Source: JAHJBR01 sp040757035
Lineage (GTDB): Archaea; Micrarchaeota; Micrarchaeia; Anstonellales; Bilamarchaeaceae
Assembly (NCBI GenBank): GCA_040757035.1
Contig: JBFLYM010000010.1
Coordinates: 1 to 29,424 of the forward strand
Reading direction: 5' to 3'
Length of the DNA stretch: 29,424 nucleotides
The notes under the pieces are model-generated. The model was not told the origin of the DNA, did no database searches, and worked only from the letters and a program-made list of their open reading frames with translations. Position 1 is the first letter of the stretch, and each line of letters begins with the position of its first letter. Position numbers and translations under genes: made by a program. Positions 7,209-14,655 of the stretch are shown in pieces.

Positions 7209-7223
7209 TCTATTGTCCAAATT

Positions 7224-8099
7224 TTATTTACAAACGTGCTTAACGCTGTCGCAATCTTCTCCTGCAAGGCAATCGGTATATTTCGCGCAATAACCAAGTT
7301 TAAGCATGCATTTATGTTCCATGGTATTACAATACTGCCAAAACCCGCAATCCTGATGACTATTGCAGAAATCTCTTTTTGGTTGGCATATGTGACTTGA
7401 ATTGCACAATTCCCATATTGAGCATTCTTTATCATTAGCGCAAAAGCCAGATCGCGCAACACATTTGTTTACGTTTTCATTACAAACGCTCCAATTCTCG
7501 CAATCAAGATCATTTTTACAAAATCCTGTTTTTGCAACGCAATAATTTGTCGTGGTATTGCAAAATTGCCAAAGTTTACATTGATAATTTGTATCGCATC
7601 TACCTTCCATAGGTATACATTTATTCGTATTCACATCGCAATTTTGCCAACCTTCGCAATCATAATTGTTATAGCATAACCCAGATCTTGGTCTGCATAC
7701 ATGCATTTGCGGATGGCACCATTCTATTCGCGCATTGCAAACGCTTTCATTGTCACAAAAACCTGGCTTTGCAATACAGTTTTGGTTAACACATACTTGA
7801 TAATTTGGACAATCAGCACTCATTATACACTTCCCGATTTTGTATGTACATATGTGATTAGAAGTATTGCAAAGTTTCATACTATCATTGCAGTCATTGT
7901 CTAAATTACAATAGCCTTTTTTGATAGTGCATATTTTTTTGTCTAAATCGCATGTTTGCCATTCTTTACATTGAGAGTCTGAAGTGCAATTTTGCGTTCC
8001 GATGCAACCCGTAACAAATAGAAATGTCCCTATTGCGAAAAACGAAAATACGATATATATTAGTTTATGCATCATTTTCATATTTTTCATATTATTCAT
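7224..8099 (-). CDS. exported, lipoprotein-like protein with ten four-Cys repeats
   Basis: 291 aa. A basic N terminus and hydrophobic stretch (residues about 13-30) end in FVTGC, a lipobox-like site with C32 as the possible anchor. The rest is ten tandem repeats of about 25 residues, each with four cysteines, roughly GxCxxxxDCxxWQxCxxxxxxC; examples are GYCNLDNDC and GRCDTNYQC. With four Cys per unit the protein should be rich in disulfides and face the cell exterior, possibly as a binding or adhesive surface protein. I know no named archaeal family for it. ATG 8099 has GGGAG five bases upstream and a TATA-like ATATATAAATATTTT at about 8113-8127. Repeats 2-4 are the most divergent; 5-9 are alike. 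Confidence 0.75.
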   Translation of the reverse strand: MNNMKNMKMMHKLIYIVFSFFAIGTFLFVTGCIGTQNCTSDSQCKEWQTCDLDKKICTIKKGYCNLDNDCNDSMKLCNTSNHICTYKIGKCIMSADCPNYQVCVNQNCIAKPGFCDNESVCNARIEWCHPQMHVCRPRSGLCYNNYDCEGWQNCDVNTNKCIPMEGRCDTNYQCKLWQFCNTTTNYCVAKTGFCKNDLDCENWSVCNENVNKCVARSGFCANDKECSIWELCNSSHICQPKRDFCNSHQDCGFWQYCNTMEHKCMLKLGYCAKYTDCLAGEDCDSVKHVCK

Positions 8100-8150
8100 G
8101 TTTCTCCCAAAATATTTATATATCTTTCATTTTTGACGGATTGGGTGAAT

Positions 8151-8885
8151 TTAAGATGATTTATTCTTACAATTTGATTTACAAGTTAAGAGTTCATTTA
8201 ATGAACAGATTTCTTCATTAGCTTTGGTTTTTCCTTTTGAGTGTTTTGCACCTTCTCTTCGTATACGTATTGTATACCAACCGGCTTGTTTTGCAGGAGC
8301 AATGTCTTTATCCTCTCTATCGCCAATCATAGCGCACTGATAAGGTTTTGCGTTTATTTTTTTTGCGATTTTTAAATAAAACTTAGAATTTTTTTGTACG
8401 TGCAGATCATCTGAAACAAAAACGTCCTCAAAAAACAAAGCTAATTTCATGCGTATGAGCTTATCCCATTGCTTTATTGCTATGCCTTCGCTTGCTGAGT
8501 ATAAGATATATTTTTTCTTTAGATTAATAAGTGCAAGAGGAACGTCAGAATAAGGACGAATAGATGCTTTTGTATCGTGATATGCACCAACCGCTGCAGC
8601 AACGAATTTTGCCTGCTGTGGTTTTTTTACACCGAGCCTTTCTAAAACAATACCAAAATGATCAGGATAGTTTGAACCCTTTTCTTTTATTACGCGTTCT
8701 AACATACGCTCCAATGTTTTAAAATTTTTATTAAGTCCAAGTTCTATCATTGCATTAAGCGAGTTTTTTCTTGCTAATTTTGAAAATTCGGTTGAAGGAA
8801 AGAGCACATCGTCAATATCAAAAAACAAATTTTTTATTTTTCTTATTTTTTTCGTTCTTGTTTTTGTTTTAACCATTGCTACCAT
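8151..8885 (-). CDS. HAD-superfamily hydrolase (phosphatase-like)
   Basis: Haloacid-dehalogenase-fold hydrolase, probably a small-molecule phosphatase. Motif I is NLFFDIDDVLFP (nucleophile Asp and the Asp two residues later), motif II is LYSASEG, a Lys in the QKNSKFYLKIAKK segment suits motif III, and motif IV is MIGDREDKDIAPAKQAG. The cap region between motifs I and II is helical. The C-terminal tail is Lys/Cys-rich (CKSNCKNKSS). The ORF is open back to ATG 8939, but a TATA-like GATAAATTTTTTT at about 8926-8938 puts transcription start near 8905, so ATG 8885 or 8876 is more likely. Substrate unknown; the family includes pyrimidine 5'-nucleotidase-like and other phosphatases. Confidence 0.82.
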   Translation of the reverse strand: MVAMVKTKTRTKKIRKIKNLFFDIDDVLFPSTEFSKLARKNSLNAMIELGLNKNFKTLERMLERVIKEKGSNYPDHFGIVLERLGVKKPQQAKFVAAAVGAYHDTKASIRPYSDVPLALINLKKKYILYSASEGIAIKQWDKLIRMKLALFFEDVFVSDDLHVQKNSKFYLKIAKKINAKPYQCAMIGDREDKDIAPAKQAGWYTIRIRREGAKHSKGKTKANEEICSLNELLTCKSNCKNKSS

Positions 8886-8928
8886 ATCCGTTGAACACCA
8901 CAAGTACGCTGAAGCCATTCTTCTAAAA

Positions 8929-8995
8929 AAATTTATCAAGCAACCAAATTTACAAACAACAAAATTATCAAGTAACTAAATTTATCGAGCAACCA
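8929..8995. repeat. three imperfect 18-bp repeats in a divergent promoter region
   Basis: Units start at 8929 (AAATTTATCAAGCAACCA), 8961 (AAAATTATCAAGTAACTA) and 8978 (AAATTTATCGAGCAACCA). They sit between the HAD gene (minus) and carB (plus), the first on the HAD TATA-like element. They may be protein-binding sites for the divergent promoters or a degenerate tandem array. Confidence 0.5.
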
Positions 8996-9111
8996 TTTTT
9001 AAATTTATTCAAAGAAATATAATTCTAATTTTGCACGCTTTTAGAAATCTTTGCATTGAAACTTTTAGATCGAAATCAATTGAAACCGATTAAAATACGT
9101 TAGGTTATATT

Positions 9112-12100
9112 ATGCAAAAACCAAAAAAAATTTTGGTTATAGGTTCGGGTCCTATAATAATTGGACAAGCAGCAGAGTTTGATTATTCTGGTACGCAAGC
9201 ATGTCGCGCATTTAGAGAAGAAGGAATAAGCGTCGTGCTTGTAAATTCCAATCCTGCAACAATCCAAACAGATGTTGAAATCGCCGATTATGTATACATA
9301 GAACCTCTTAATTTGGAATTTTTAGAAAAAATAATTGCAAAGGAAAAACCGGATGCAATTTTTGGAAATGCAGGCGGTCAAACCGGCCTAAATCTTACAA
9401 TGGATCTATATCGCTTTGGGATAATTGAGAAATATAATATTCAAATAATCGGAACTGGGCCAAAATCAATAGAAAAAGGAGAAAGTAGAGAAAAATTCGC
9501 AAATACGATGAAAAAAATCAATCAACCGATTTTACAAAGTCTTTCTGTAGATAATATAAATGATGGTTTGGAATTCGCAAATAAAATTGGTTATCCTGTC
9601 ATTGTAAGGCCAGCGTACACTTTGGGAGGAACTGGTGGGGGGTTTGCAAACAACAGAACAGAACTTGAGCATCTTCTTGATTTTGGCTTGCGGATTAGCC
9701 CAACACACCAAGCGCTTATAGAAAAAAGCGTTATGGGATGGGGAGAATTTGAATACGAAGTAATCCGCGATTTATATGGAAACAAAATAATTGTTTGTAA
9801 TATGGAAAATTTTGATCCAATGGGCATACACACTGGTGAGAGTATAGTTGTTGCGCCTTCGCAAACGCTCAACGATCACGAACATCAAATGTTTCGCGAT
9901 GCGAGTTTCGCAATAGTTGATGAATTAGAGATAGTTGGAAGCTGTAATATTCAATATGCGTATAATCAAAAAACTGGAGAATATTATGTTATAGAAGTGA
10001 ATCCAAGACTTTCGCGTTCAAGCGCATTGGCAAGCAAGGCAACTGGTTATCCGATTGCGCGCGTTGCGGCAAAACTTGCGCTTGGATATAAACTCTATGA
10101 GATATATAATAGCGTTACACAAACTACTCCGGCTTCATTTGAACCTTCTTTAGATTATGTAGTTGTAAAAATTCCGCGCTGGCCGTTTGATAAGTTTTCG
10201 CACATAAACAGGAAAATAGGCACGCAAATGAAAAGTACTGGAGAAGTAATGGCAATAGGACGCACATTTGAAGAAGCGATACAAAAAGCGATAAGAAGTT
10301 CGGATACGCGCATTCCAAAAATAAAAAACCAAGCTGACCTTAATTGGCATATTGTTTCGCCGAGCGATCTGCGACTTTATGCAATTCTTCAGCTTTTGCG
10401 CACAGATGATACAAAAGATACGCACGTTTCAATCTCAGAATTAAATGAAAAAACCAAAATAAATTCCTGGTTCCTTAAAAAATTGAAAAACATCGTGGAT
10501 TTTGAAAAAATTATTCAGAGTTCGCCGCTTTCAAGAGAACTTATGCTTAATGCAAAGCGCCTTGGTTTTTCCGATGCGCAAATCGGAGCGCTGAAAGGAA
10601 TTGCCGAATTAGAAATAAGAAAAATAAGAAAAGAATGGAGTATACTTCCTACATACAAAATGGTTGATACCGTTGCAGGAGAATTTGAAGCAAAAACTCC
10701 TTATTTTTATTCAACATATGAACAAGAGAACGAAGCGATGCAGCTTCAAACAAAGCGCTGTGCAGAGTGTCCCATAAAGTGCCTCACAAGGTACCATATG
10801 GCATCAGAAAAAAAAATTATAATCATTGGTTCCGGTCCAATAAGAATAGGACAGGGAATTGAATTTGATTATTGCACCGTGCACGCATCCTTTGCGCTCA
10901 GGGAAATGGGAATTAAAAGTATAGTAATAAACAATAATCCTGAAACAGTTAGTACTGATTTTGATATAAGCGACAGGCTTTATTTTGAACCACTTACTTT
11001 TGAAGATGTAATGAATATAATAGAAAATGAAGGCACGGAGACGCCAGTCCTTGTTCAGTATGGCGGTCAAACGAGTATAAATCTTGCTATAAAACTCGCT
11101 GGAAAGGCGAACTTACTTGGAACCGCGATAAAAGGGATAGATATTGCTGAAGATAGAAAATTATTCAGAACACTTGCGTACGAATTAAATATCCCGCAAC
11201 CGATAAATGAAACCGCTACGAGTGAAAGCGAGGCTTTGGAAGTTGCGAAACGCATTACATACCCAATAGTTGTGCGTCCGAGTTATGTGATCGCTGGTCG
11301 TGCGATGCAGATAATTCATAGTCCTGATGAGCTAAAAAAATATATAATTGAAGCTGTTGAAGTCAGCGAAAAGCGTCCTGTGCTTATAGACAAATATTTG
11401 GATAATGCAATAGAGTGCGAAGTTGATGGCGTAAGCGATGGAAGGGAAATTTTTATTGCGGGTATAATGGAGCATATCGAATATGCAGGTGTGCATAGTG
11501 GAGATGCGAATATAGTTTATCCATCCATTCGTCTTACAGAACAAAACAAAAAAACGATATATGATTATTCTAAATTATTGTGTAAAGCCCTTGAGATTGT
11601 TGGGTTTTTTAATATACAATTTGCGGTAAAAGGAGAAGTAGTTTATATCTTGGAGATCAATCCGCGTGCGAGTCGCACAATTCCTTTTATAAGCAAAGCG
11701 CGCGGTATAAACATTGCGAAAATTGCGACCAAAATAATGTTTGGAGAATTTTTATCAGGAATTATCACAAATGAGTCGAGCGAACCAAAACATTACTCTG
11801 TAAAAAGCGTGGTTTTTCCATTTCTCAAGCTTCCTGGACTTGATAGTGCGCTTGGTCCCGAAATGAAAAGCACTGGCGAAAGCATGGGTATTTCCTTGTC
11901 TTATGAACTTGCGTATTACAAGGCATTAACCGCTACTGGTTTGTGCGTGAAAAAAAATTCTGTTCTTGTCAGCCTTAAGGATGAAGATAAAAAATTTGCG
12001 AATGAGATTGAAGAAAGGCTTTGTACCCTAAACTTTGAAATTTATGCAACTCCAGGCACAGCAAAATACATGCGCAATCCTAAAATAGTAAATAAAATTG

Positions 12101-12336
12101 GGCTTGGCAGTCCAGATGTTCTTGAACTTATAAACAAAAATGAAGTTGGTTTAATAATAAACACTCCGCGCAAAGGCGGCAAACCAAACACCGATGGTTT
12201 TAGGATAAGGCGCGCAAGTCTTGATCGTGGGATTGCTTGTATAACTGAAATTAATGCTGCATTGGCTTATATCGGTGCGCTTGAAAAAATAAAGCAAAAA
12301 GAAATAGATGTTGAGAGGTTTAATGAATATTTATGA
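9112..12336 (+). CDS. carB: carbamoyl-phosphate synthase large subunit
   Basis: Makes carbamoyl phosphate from bicarbonate, ammonia and two ATP, for pyrimidines and arginine. The 1074 aa form a complete fused CarB. The first half opens KKILVIGSGPIIIGQAAEFD and has an ATP-grasp domain (RPAYTLGGTGGG, VIEVNPRLSRSSALASKATG). The second half opens KKIIIIGSGPIRIGQGIEFD with its own ATP-grasp domain (RPSYVIAGRAM, LEINPRASRTIPFISKARG). A C-terminal MGS-like domain follows (about residues 955-1074, IYATPGTAKYM, INTPRKGG). The junction holds an unusual Cys cluster (C550, C553, C557) just before an in-frame Met563. No carA lies in the window. It follows a divergent promoter region. Confidence 0.97.
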   Translation: MQKPKKILVIGSGPIIIGQAAEFDYSGTQACRAFREEGISVVLVNSNPATIQTDVEIADYVYIEPLNLEFLEKIIAKEKPDAIFGNAGGQTGLNLTMDLYRFGIIEKYNIQIIGTGPKSIEKGESREKFANTMKKINQPILQSLSVDNINDGLEFANKIGYPVIVRPAYTLGGTGGGFANNRTELEHLLDFGLRISPTHQALIEKSVMGWGEFEYEVIRDLYGNKIIVCNMENFDPMGIHTGESIVVAPSQTLNDHEHQMFRDASFAIVDELEIVGSCNIQYAYNQKTGEYYVIEVNPRLSRSSALASKATGYPIARVAAKLALGYKLYEIYNSVTQTTPASFEPSLDYVVVKIPRWPFDKFSHINRKIGTQMKSTGEVMAIGRTFEEAIQKAIRSSDTRIPKIKNQADLNWHIVSPSDLRLYAILQLLRTDDTKDTHVSISELNEKTKINSWFLKKLKNIVDFEKIIQSSPLSRELMLNAKRLGFSDAQIGALKGIAELEIRKIRKEWSILPTYKMVDTVAGEFEAKTPYFYSTYEQENEAMQLQTKRCAECPIKCLTRYHMASEKKIIIIGSGPIRIGQGIEFDYCTVHASFALREMGIKSIVINNNPETVSTDFDISDRLYFEPLTFEDVMNIIENEGTETPVLVQYGGQTSINLAIKLAGKANLLGTAIKGIDIAEDRKLFRTLAYELNIPQPINETATSESEALEVAKRITYPIVVRPSYVIAGRAMQIIHSPDELKKYIIEAVEVSEKRPVLIDKYLDNAIECEVDGVSDGREIFIAGIMEHIEYAGVHSGDANIVYPSIRLTEQNKKTIYDYSKLLCKALEIVGFFNIQFAVKGEVVYILEINPRASRTIPFISKARGINIAKIATKIMFGEFLSGIITNESSEPKHYSVKSVVFPFLKLPGLDSALGPEMKSTGESMGISLSYELAYYKALTATGLCVKKNSVLVSLKDEDKKFANEIEERLCTLNFEIYATPGTAKYMRNPKIVNKIGLGSPDVLELINKNEVGLIINTPRKGGKPNTDGFRIRRASLDRGIACITEINAALAYIGALEKIKQKEIDVERFNEYL

Positions 12337-12433
12337 ATTATGATTCAATCCAAAGGATGAAACTAAAATAAAGCAAATGTTTTAATAGATGGAAGAATGA
12401 TATATATACATGCAAATTCAAACTCATAAACAA

Positions 12434-13102
12434 ATGCTACGAATATTATTTTTTAGCAATAAAATGCGAGGATCATTTACGGATATATTTTTTACGGACA
12501 CATTTCGCAGAATTAATAATGGCAATGGTTTATCGTATAGAATCCCTAATATAGATGATATTCAAACCATAGATACTAATTTTAAGAACGCGAATATACC
12601 GAAGGATTTAGAACCTCCTTTTACATTTTGGTTGAATTGTTTTTTCGTCAAAATATCTGGAATTCGAGAGACAAACTATTATAATCCGGCTTTAGAGACA
12701 GCCTTGTCAATATCATATACGGACAATATAGACATGGCATCTGGTGTACTAATTAATAATCCTCGTTATGGAATAAATTTCGATACTTACCATGATTCAA
12801 GTAAAAAAATTGTTGTGTTTGTTGATGGTAGTGCACGAATAATTTCTTTAGGAGATAATTTGAATTTATTTGAATTTGTCCCAGAAGAATCGGACGGTAT
12901 TGTTATTTCTCCAGTATTTTATAATGTTAAGGACCACACTCTTGAGTTGGGACATTGTCAAAAAAAGGAGCAGTATAAATCAACTCAGCCATATATAGCA
13001 TACATCGTAGAAGGTTTTGATCCTGACCATAAGATGTTAATTCAACATACATCTGGTAACGGAAACACTTACTTCTTTCTTCCTCTCTTAGAAGAACTTT
13101 AG
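12434..13102 (+). CDS. unknown accessory protein
   Basis: No family recognised. The longest ORF starts at ATG 12410, but a GATATATATA box directly abuts that codon, so transcription probably starts about 25 bases later, at or just before ATG 12434 (MLRILFFSNKMRG); that shorter, leaderless start is preferred and gives 222 aa. The product is mixed alpha/beta with a long central segment rich in aromatic and polar residues (for example NNPRYGINFDTYHDSS), several Cys, and a C terminus of FFLPLLEEL. No signal peptide or membrane helix is clear. It stands alone between carB and the accessory ATPase region and may belong to the latter. Confidence 0.6.
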   Translation: MLRILFFSNKMRGSFTDIFFTDTFRRINNGNGLSYRIPNIDDIQTIDTNFKNANIPKDLEPPFTFWLNCFFVKISGIRETNYYNPALETALSISYTDNIDMASGVLINNPRYGINFDTYHDSSKKIVVFVDGSARIISLGDNLNLFEFVPEESDGIVISPVFYNVKDHTLELGHCQKKEQYKSTQPYIAYIVEGFDPDHKMLIQHTSGNGNTYFFLPLLEEL

Positions 13103-13137
13103 ATTAAATCAAGTCAAATTACCAATGCAACATCAAG

Positions 13138-13198
13138 TAGTATTAATGTTCGCTACATTGAACGTTTATCAGGCTTTATGTTCGCTTTGGCGAACATT
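13138..13198. repeat. 61-bp direct repeat flanking the first ATPase gene, copy 1
   Basis: Matches 14469-14529 over 61 bp with two differences. Each copy holds two palindromes: GTTCGC..ATTGAAC, imperfect, and ATGTTCGC TTTG GCGAACAT, perfect. This copy lies just upstream of the first ATPase gene, next to the TATA-like ACATTTAAAAAC, so it may be its operator. Confidence 0.85.
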
Positions 13199-13225
13199 TA
13201 AAAACTCATCTTGTGTATTATTACT

Positions 13226-14461
13226 ATGGTAGATGCAATTGGTTTTCTAAAGAATGCGATACTTGATGGTGAAAGAAAGATAGAATATTATGCGAAACCT
13301 ATCAAGCGCGACCTTTATGACGCTCTTCTAAAAAAACCGAGAATGCAAATAATATGCGGTATGCGCGGAGGTGGAAAGACCACTCTGCTCTTTCAAAGGT
13401 TTTCCGATTTTCCGAAAGGGAAAAGAATATACGTATCAGGTGACGAACTCGAAATCTTAGGTCTATCTCTTTTGGATTTGTTCAGCAACTTGAGATATGT
13501 GATTGATATAAAGGCCGCAGGGGTCTTCCTTGATGAAATTACAAAAATAAAAGACTGGAAGGAGAAGTTAAAGGTTATATACGACGGCTATCCTGAACTC
13601 AGTGTGTATGCTTCAGGCTCTTCAACAATAGAGCTCATAGAATCTAAAGATGCGCTTGCAAGGAGAGCAAAATATTGCAATCTTCCTCCCATGACTTTTA
13701 GGGAGTTCATGAAAATCGCGTATGGAGTAGAAATCAAGAAATTCAATCTTTTCGCTGAAGACGTTTATACCGAAGCGATCAGATTTGACATATATTTCAA
13801 GGAGAAGATGAAAGGCGATCCATCAACATTCGTGGAAAACTACATTGGAAAAAGTCAGCCGTTCATGCTAGAGGCAGGCGAAGACATGTTCATGGACCTT
13901 ATGGACAAAGTAATTTATGAAGATATTGCCAAAGCCTATCGTTTCGATCGCGACGTTCTGAACAAGTTTCATAGACTCCTTCTTGTTCTTTCCATGTCTG
14001 AAAAGATTAGCTATGAGAACCTCTCCAAAGACCTTGGTTTGTCCAAAGGAATTGTTGGAGAAATGATTCGCGCGCTCGCAAACAGCAGTATAATAAAGCC
14101 TGTTCTACCTTATGGTTCGGCCAGAGTCGTCGGTCGGAAAACGTGGCGTTATTTTTTCATAGTGCCAGCCATAAGAATGATGTACATGAAGAAAGGTGGA
14201 GCAGATAATTCGCTAATAATTGGGTTGACAAGAGAGGACATTTTCGTATCGCATCTAGATAACGTCTTCTACCTTCCAACAGGACCTGATTTTGTTTATA
14301 GCGACAGGATTTTTGAGGTTGGTGGTAGAACCAAAGGGAGTGCACAACTCAATGTGATGAAAACCAAAATGCCAAAATTTGTAGTATACGATGGTGTGGA
14401 CATAATCAAAAGCGGTAATATTCTTAAAATTCCGTTCTACATCTACCTATCTCATTTGTGA
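13226..14461 (+). CDS. AAA_14/DUF4143-type ATPase, first copy
   Basis: P-loop ATPase of the abundant, poorly understood archaeal/bacterial family with an N-terminal AAA domain and C-terminal winged-helix and restriction-endonuclease-like parts. From ATG 13226 (411 aa) the Walker A is GMRGGGKT (residues 45-52), Walker B FLDE (101-104) and the sensor-like YASGSS lies near 130. A winged-helix-like stretch follows (SYENLSKDLGLSKGIVGEMI). The C-terminal part (FEVGGRTKGSAQ) resembles the nuclease-like fold, but I could not confirm a full catalytic set. ATG 13226 is preferred over TTG 13211; a TATA-like ACATTTAAAAAC (about 13194-13205) is about 25 bases upstream. The gene is framed by 61-bp direct repeats. 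Confidence 0.8.
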   Translation: MVDAIGFLKNAILDGERKIEYYAKPIKRDLYDALLKKPRMQIICGMRGGGKTTLLFQRFSDFPKGKRIYVSGDELEILGLSLLDLFSNLRYVIDIKAAGVFLDEITKIKDWKEKLKVIYDGYPELSVYASGSSTIELIESKDALARRAKYCNLPPMTFREFMKIAYGVEIKKFNLFAEDVYTEAIRFDIYFKEKMKGDPSTFVENYIGKSQPFMLEAGEDMFMDLMDKVIYEDIAKAYRFDRDVLNKFHRLLLVLSMSEKISYENLSKDLGLSKGIVGEMIRALANSSIIKPVLPYGSARVVGRKTWRYFFIVPAIRMMYMKKGGADNSLIIGLTREDIFVSHLDNVFYLPTGPDFVYSDRIFEVGGRTKGSAQLNVMKTKMPKFVVYDGVDIIKSGNILKIPFYIYLSHL

Positions 14462-14468
14462 GCGGAGT

Positions 14469-14529
14469 TAGTATTAATGTTCGCTACATTGAACATTTAT
14501 CAAGCTTTATGTTCGCTTTGGCGAACATT
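14469..14529. repeat. 61-bp direct repeat flanking the first ATPase gene, copy 2
   Basis: Second copy of the 13138-13198 repeat, beginning eight bases after the first ATPase stop. The gene plus one repeat makes a unit of about 1.33 kb, a cassette-like arrangement. Confidence 0.85.
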
Positions 14530-14583
14530 ATTTTTCAATTCTATGAGAGTTTTAACAAGCTCCAAAACTGTTGATTCTAATTA

Positions 14584-14627
14584 TTTACGATACATCGTAA
14601 ACATTTGGTTGATTTTTTACGATACAT
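14584..14627. promoter_or_regulatory. palindromic operator candidate upstream of the second ATPase
   Basis: TTTACGAT AC ATCGTAAA (14584-14601) is a perfect palindrome with a two-base centre. A second partial copy, TTTACGATACAT, occupies 14616-14627 and runs into the TATA-like ACATATATAAATATTTA (about 14624-14640). A factor bound there could block transcription of the second ATPase gene. Function is inferred from position. Confidence 0.5.
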
Positions 14628-14655
14628 ATATAAATATTTAAAATATAATTACTTT

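Larger units (their letters stand above)
6009..7210 (-). mobile_element. IS200/IS605-type element carrying only tnpB
   Basis: A TnpB gene without tnpA, between the Brix gene and a Cys-rich protein gene. Upstream of tnpB, 7187-7208 forms an imperfect hairpin (arms TCCCTTGATT and AATCAGGGA, one bulged T) of the kind found at the left end of these elements. The right end is not resolved; an omega RNA would be expected to overlap the tnpB 3' end and run past 6009, into the Brix 3' end. Exact borders cannot be set from one copy. No target-site duplication is expected for this family. Confidence 0.6.

Noticed and set aside
7701..7904. Plus-strand ORF inside the Cys-rich repeat gene
   Set aside because: Shadow of the repetitive minus-strand gene.
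13103..14600. CRISPR array
   Set aside because: The 61-bp repeats occur only twice, 1.3 kb apart and with a gene between; no regular spacer pattern.
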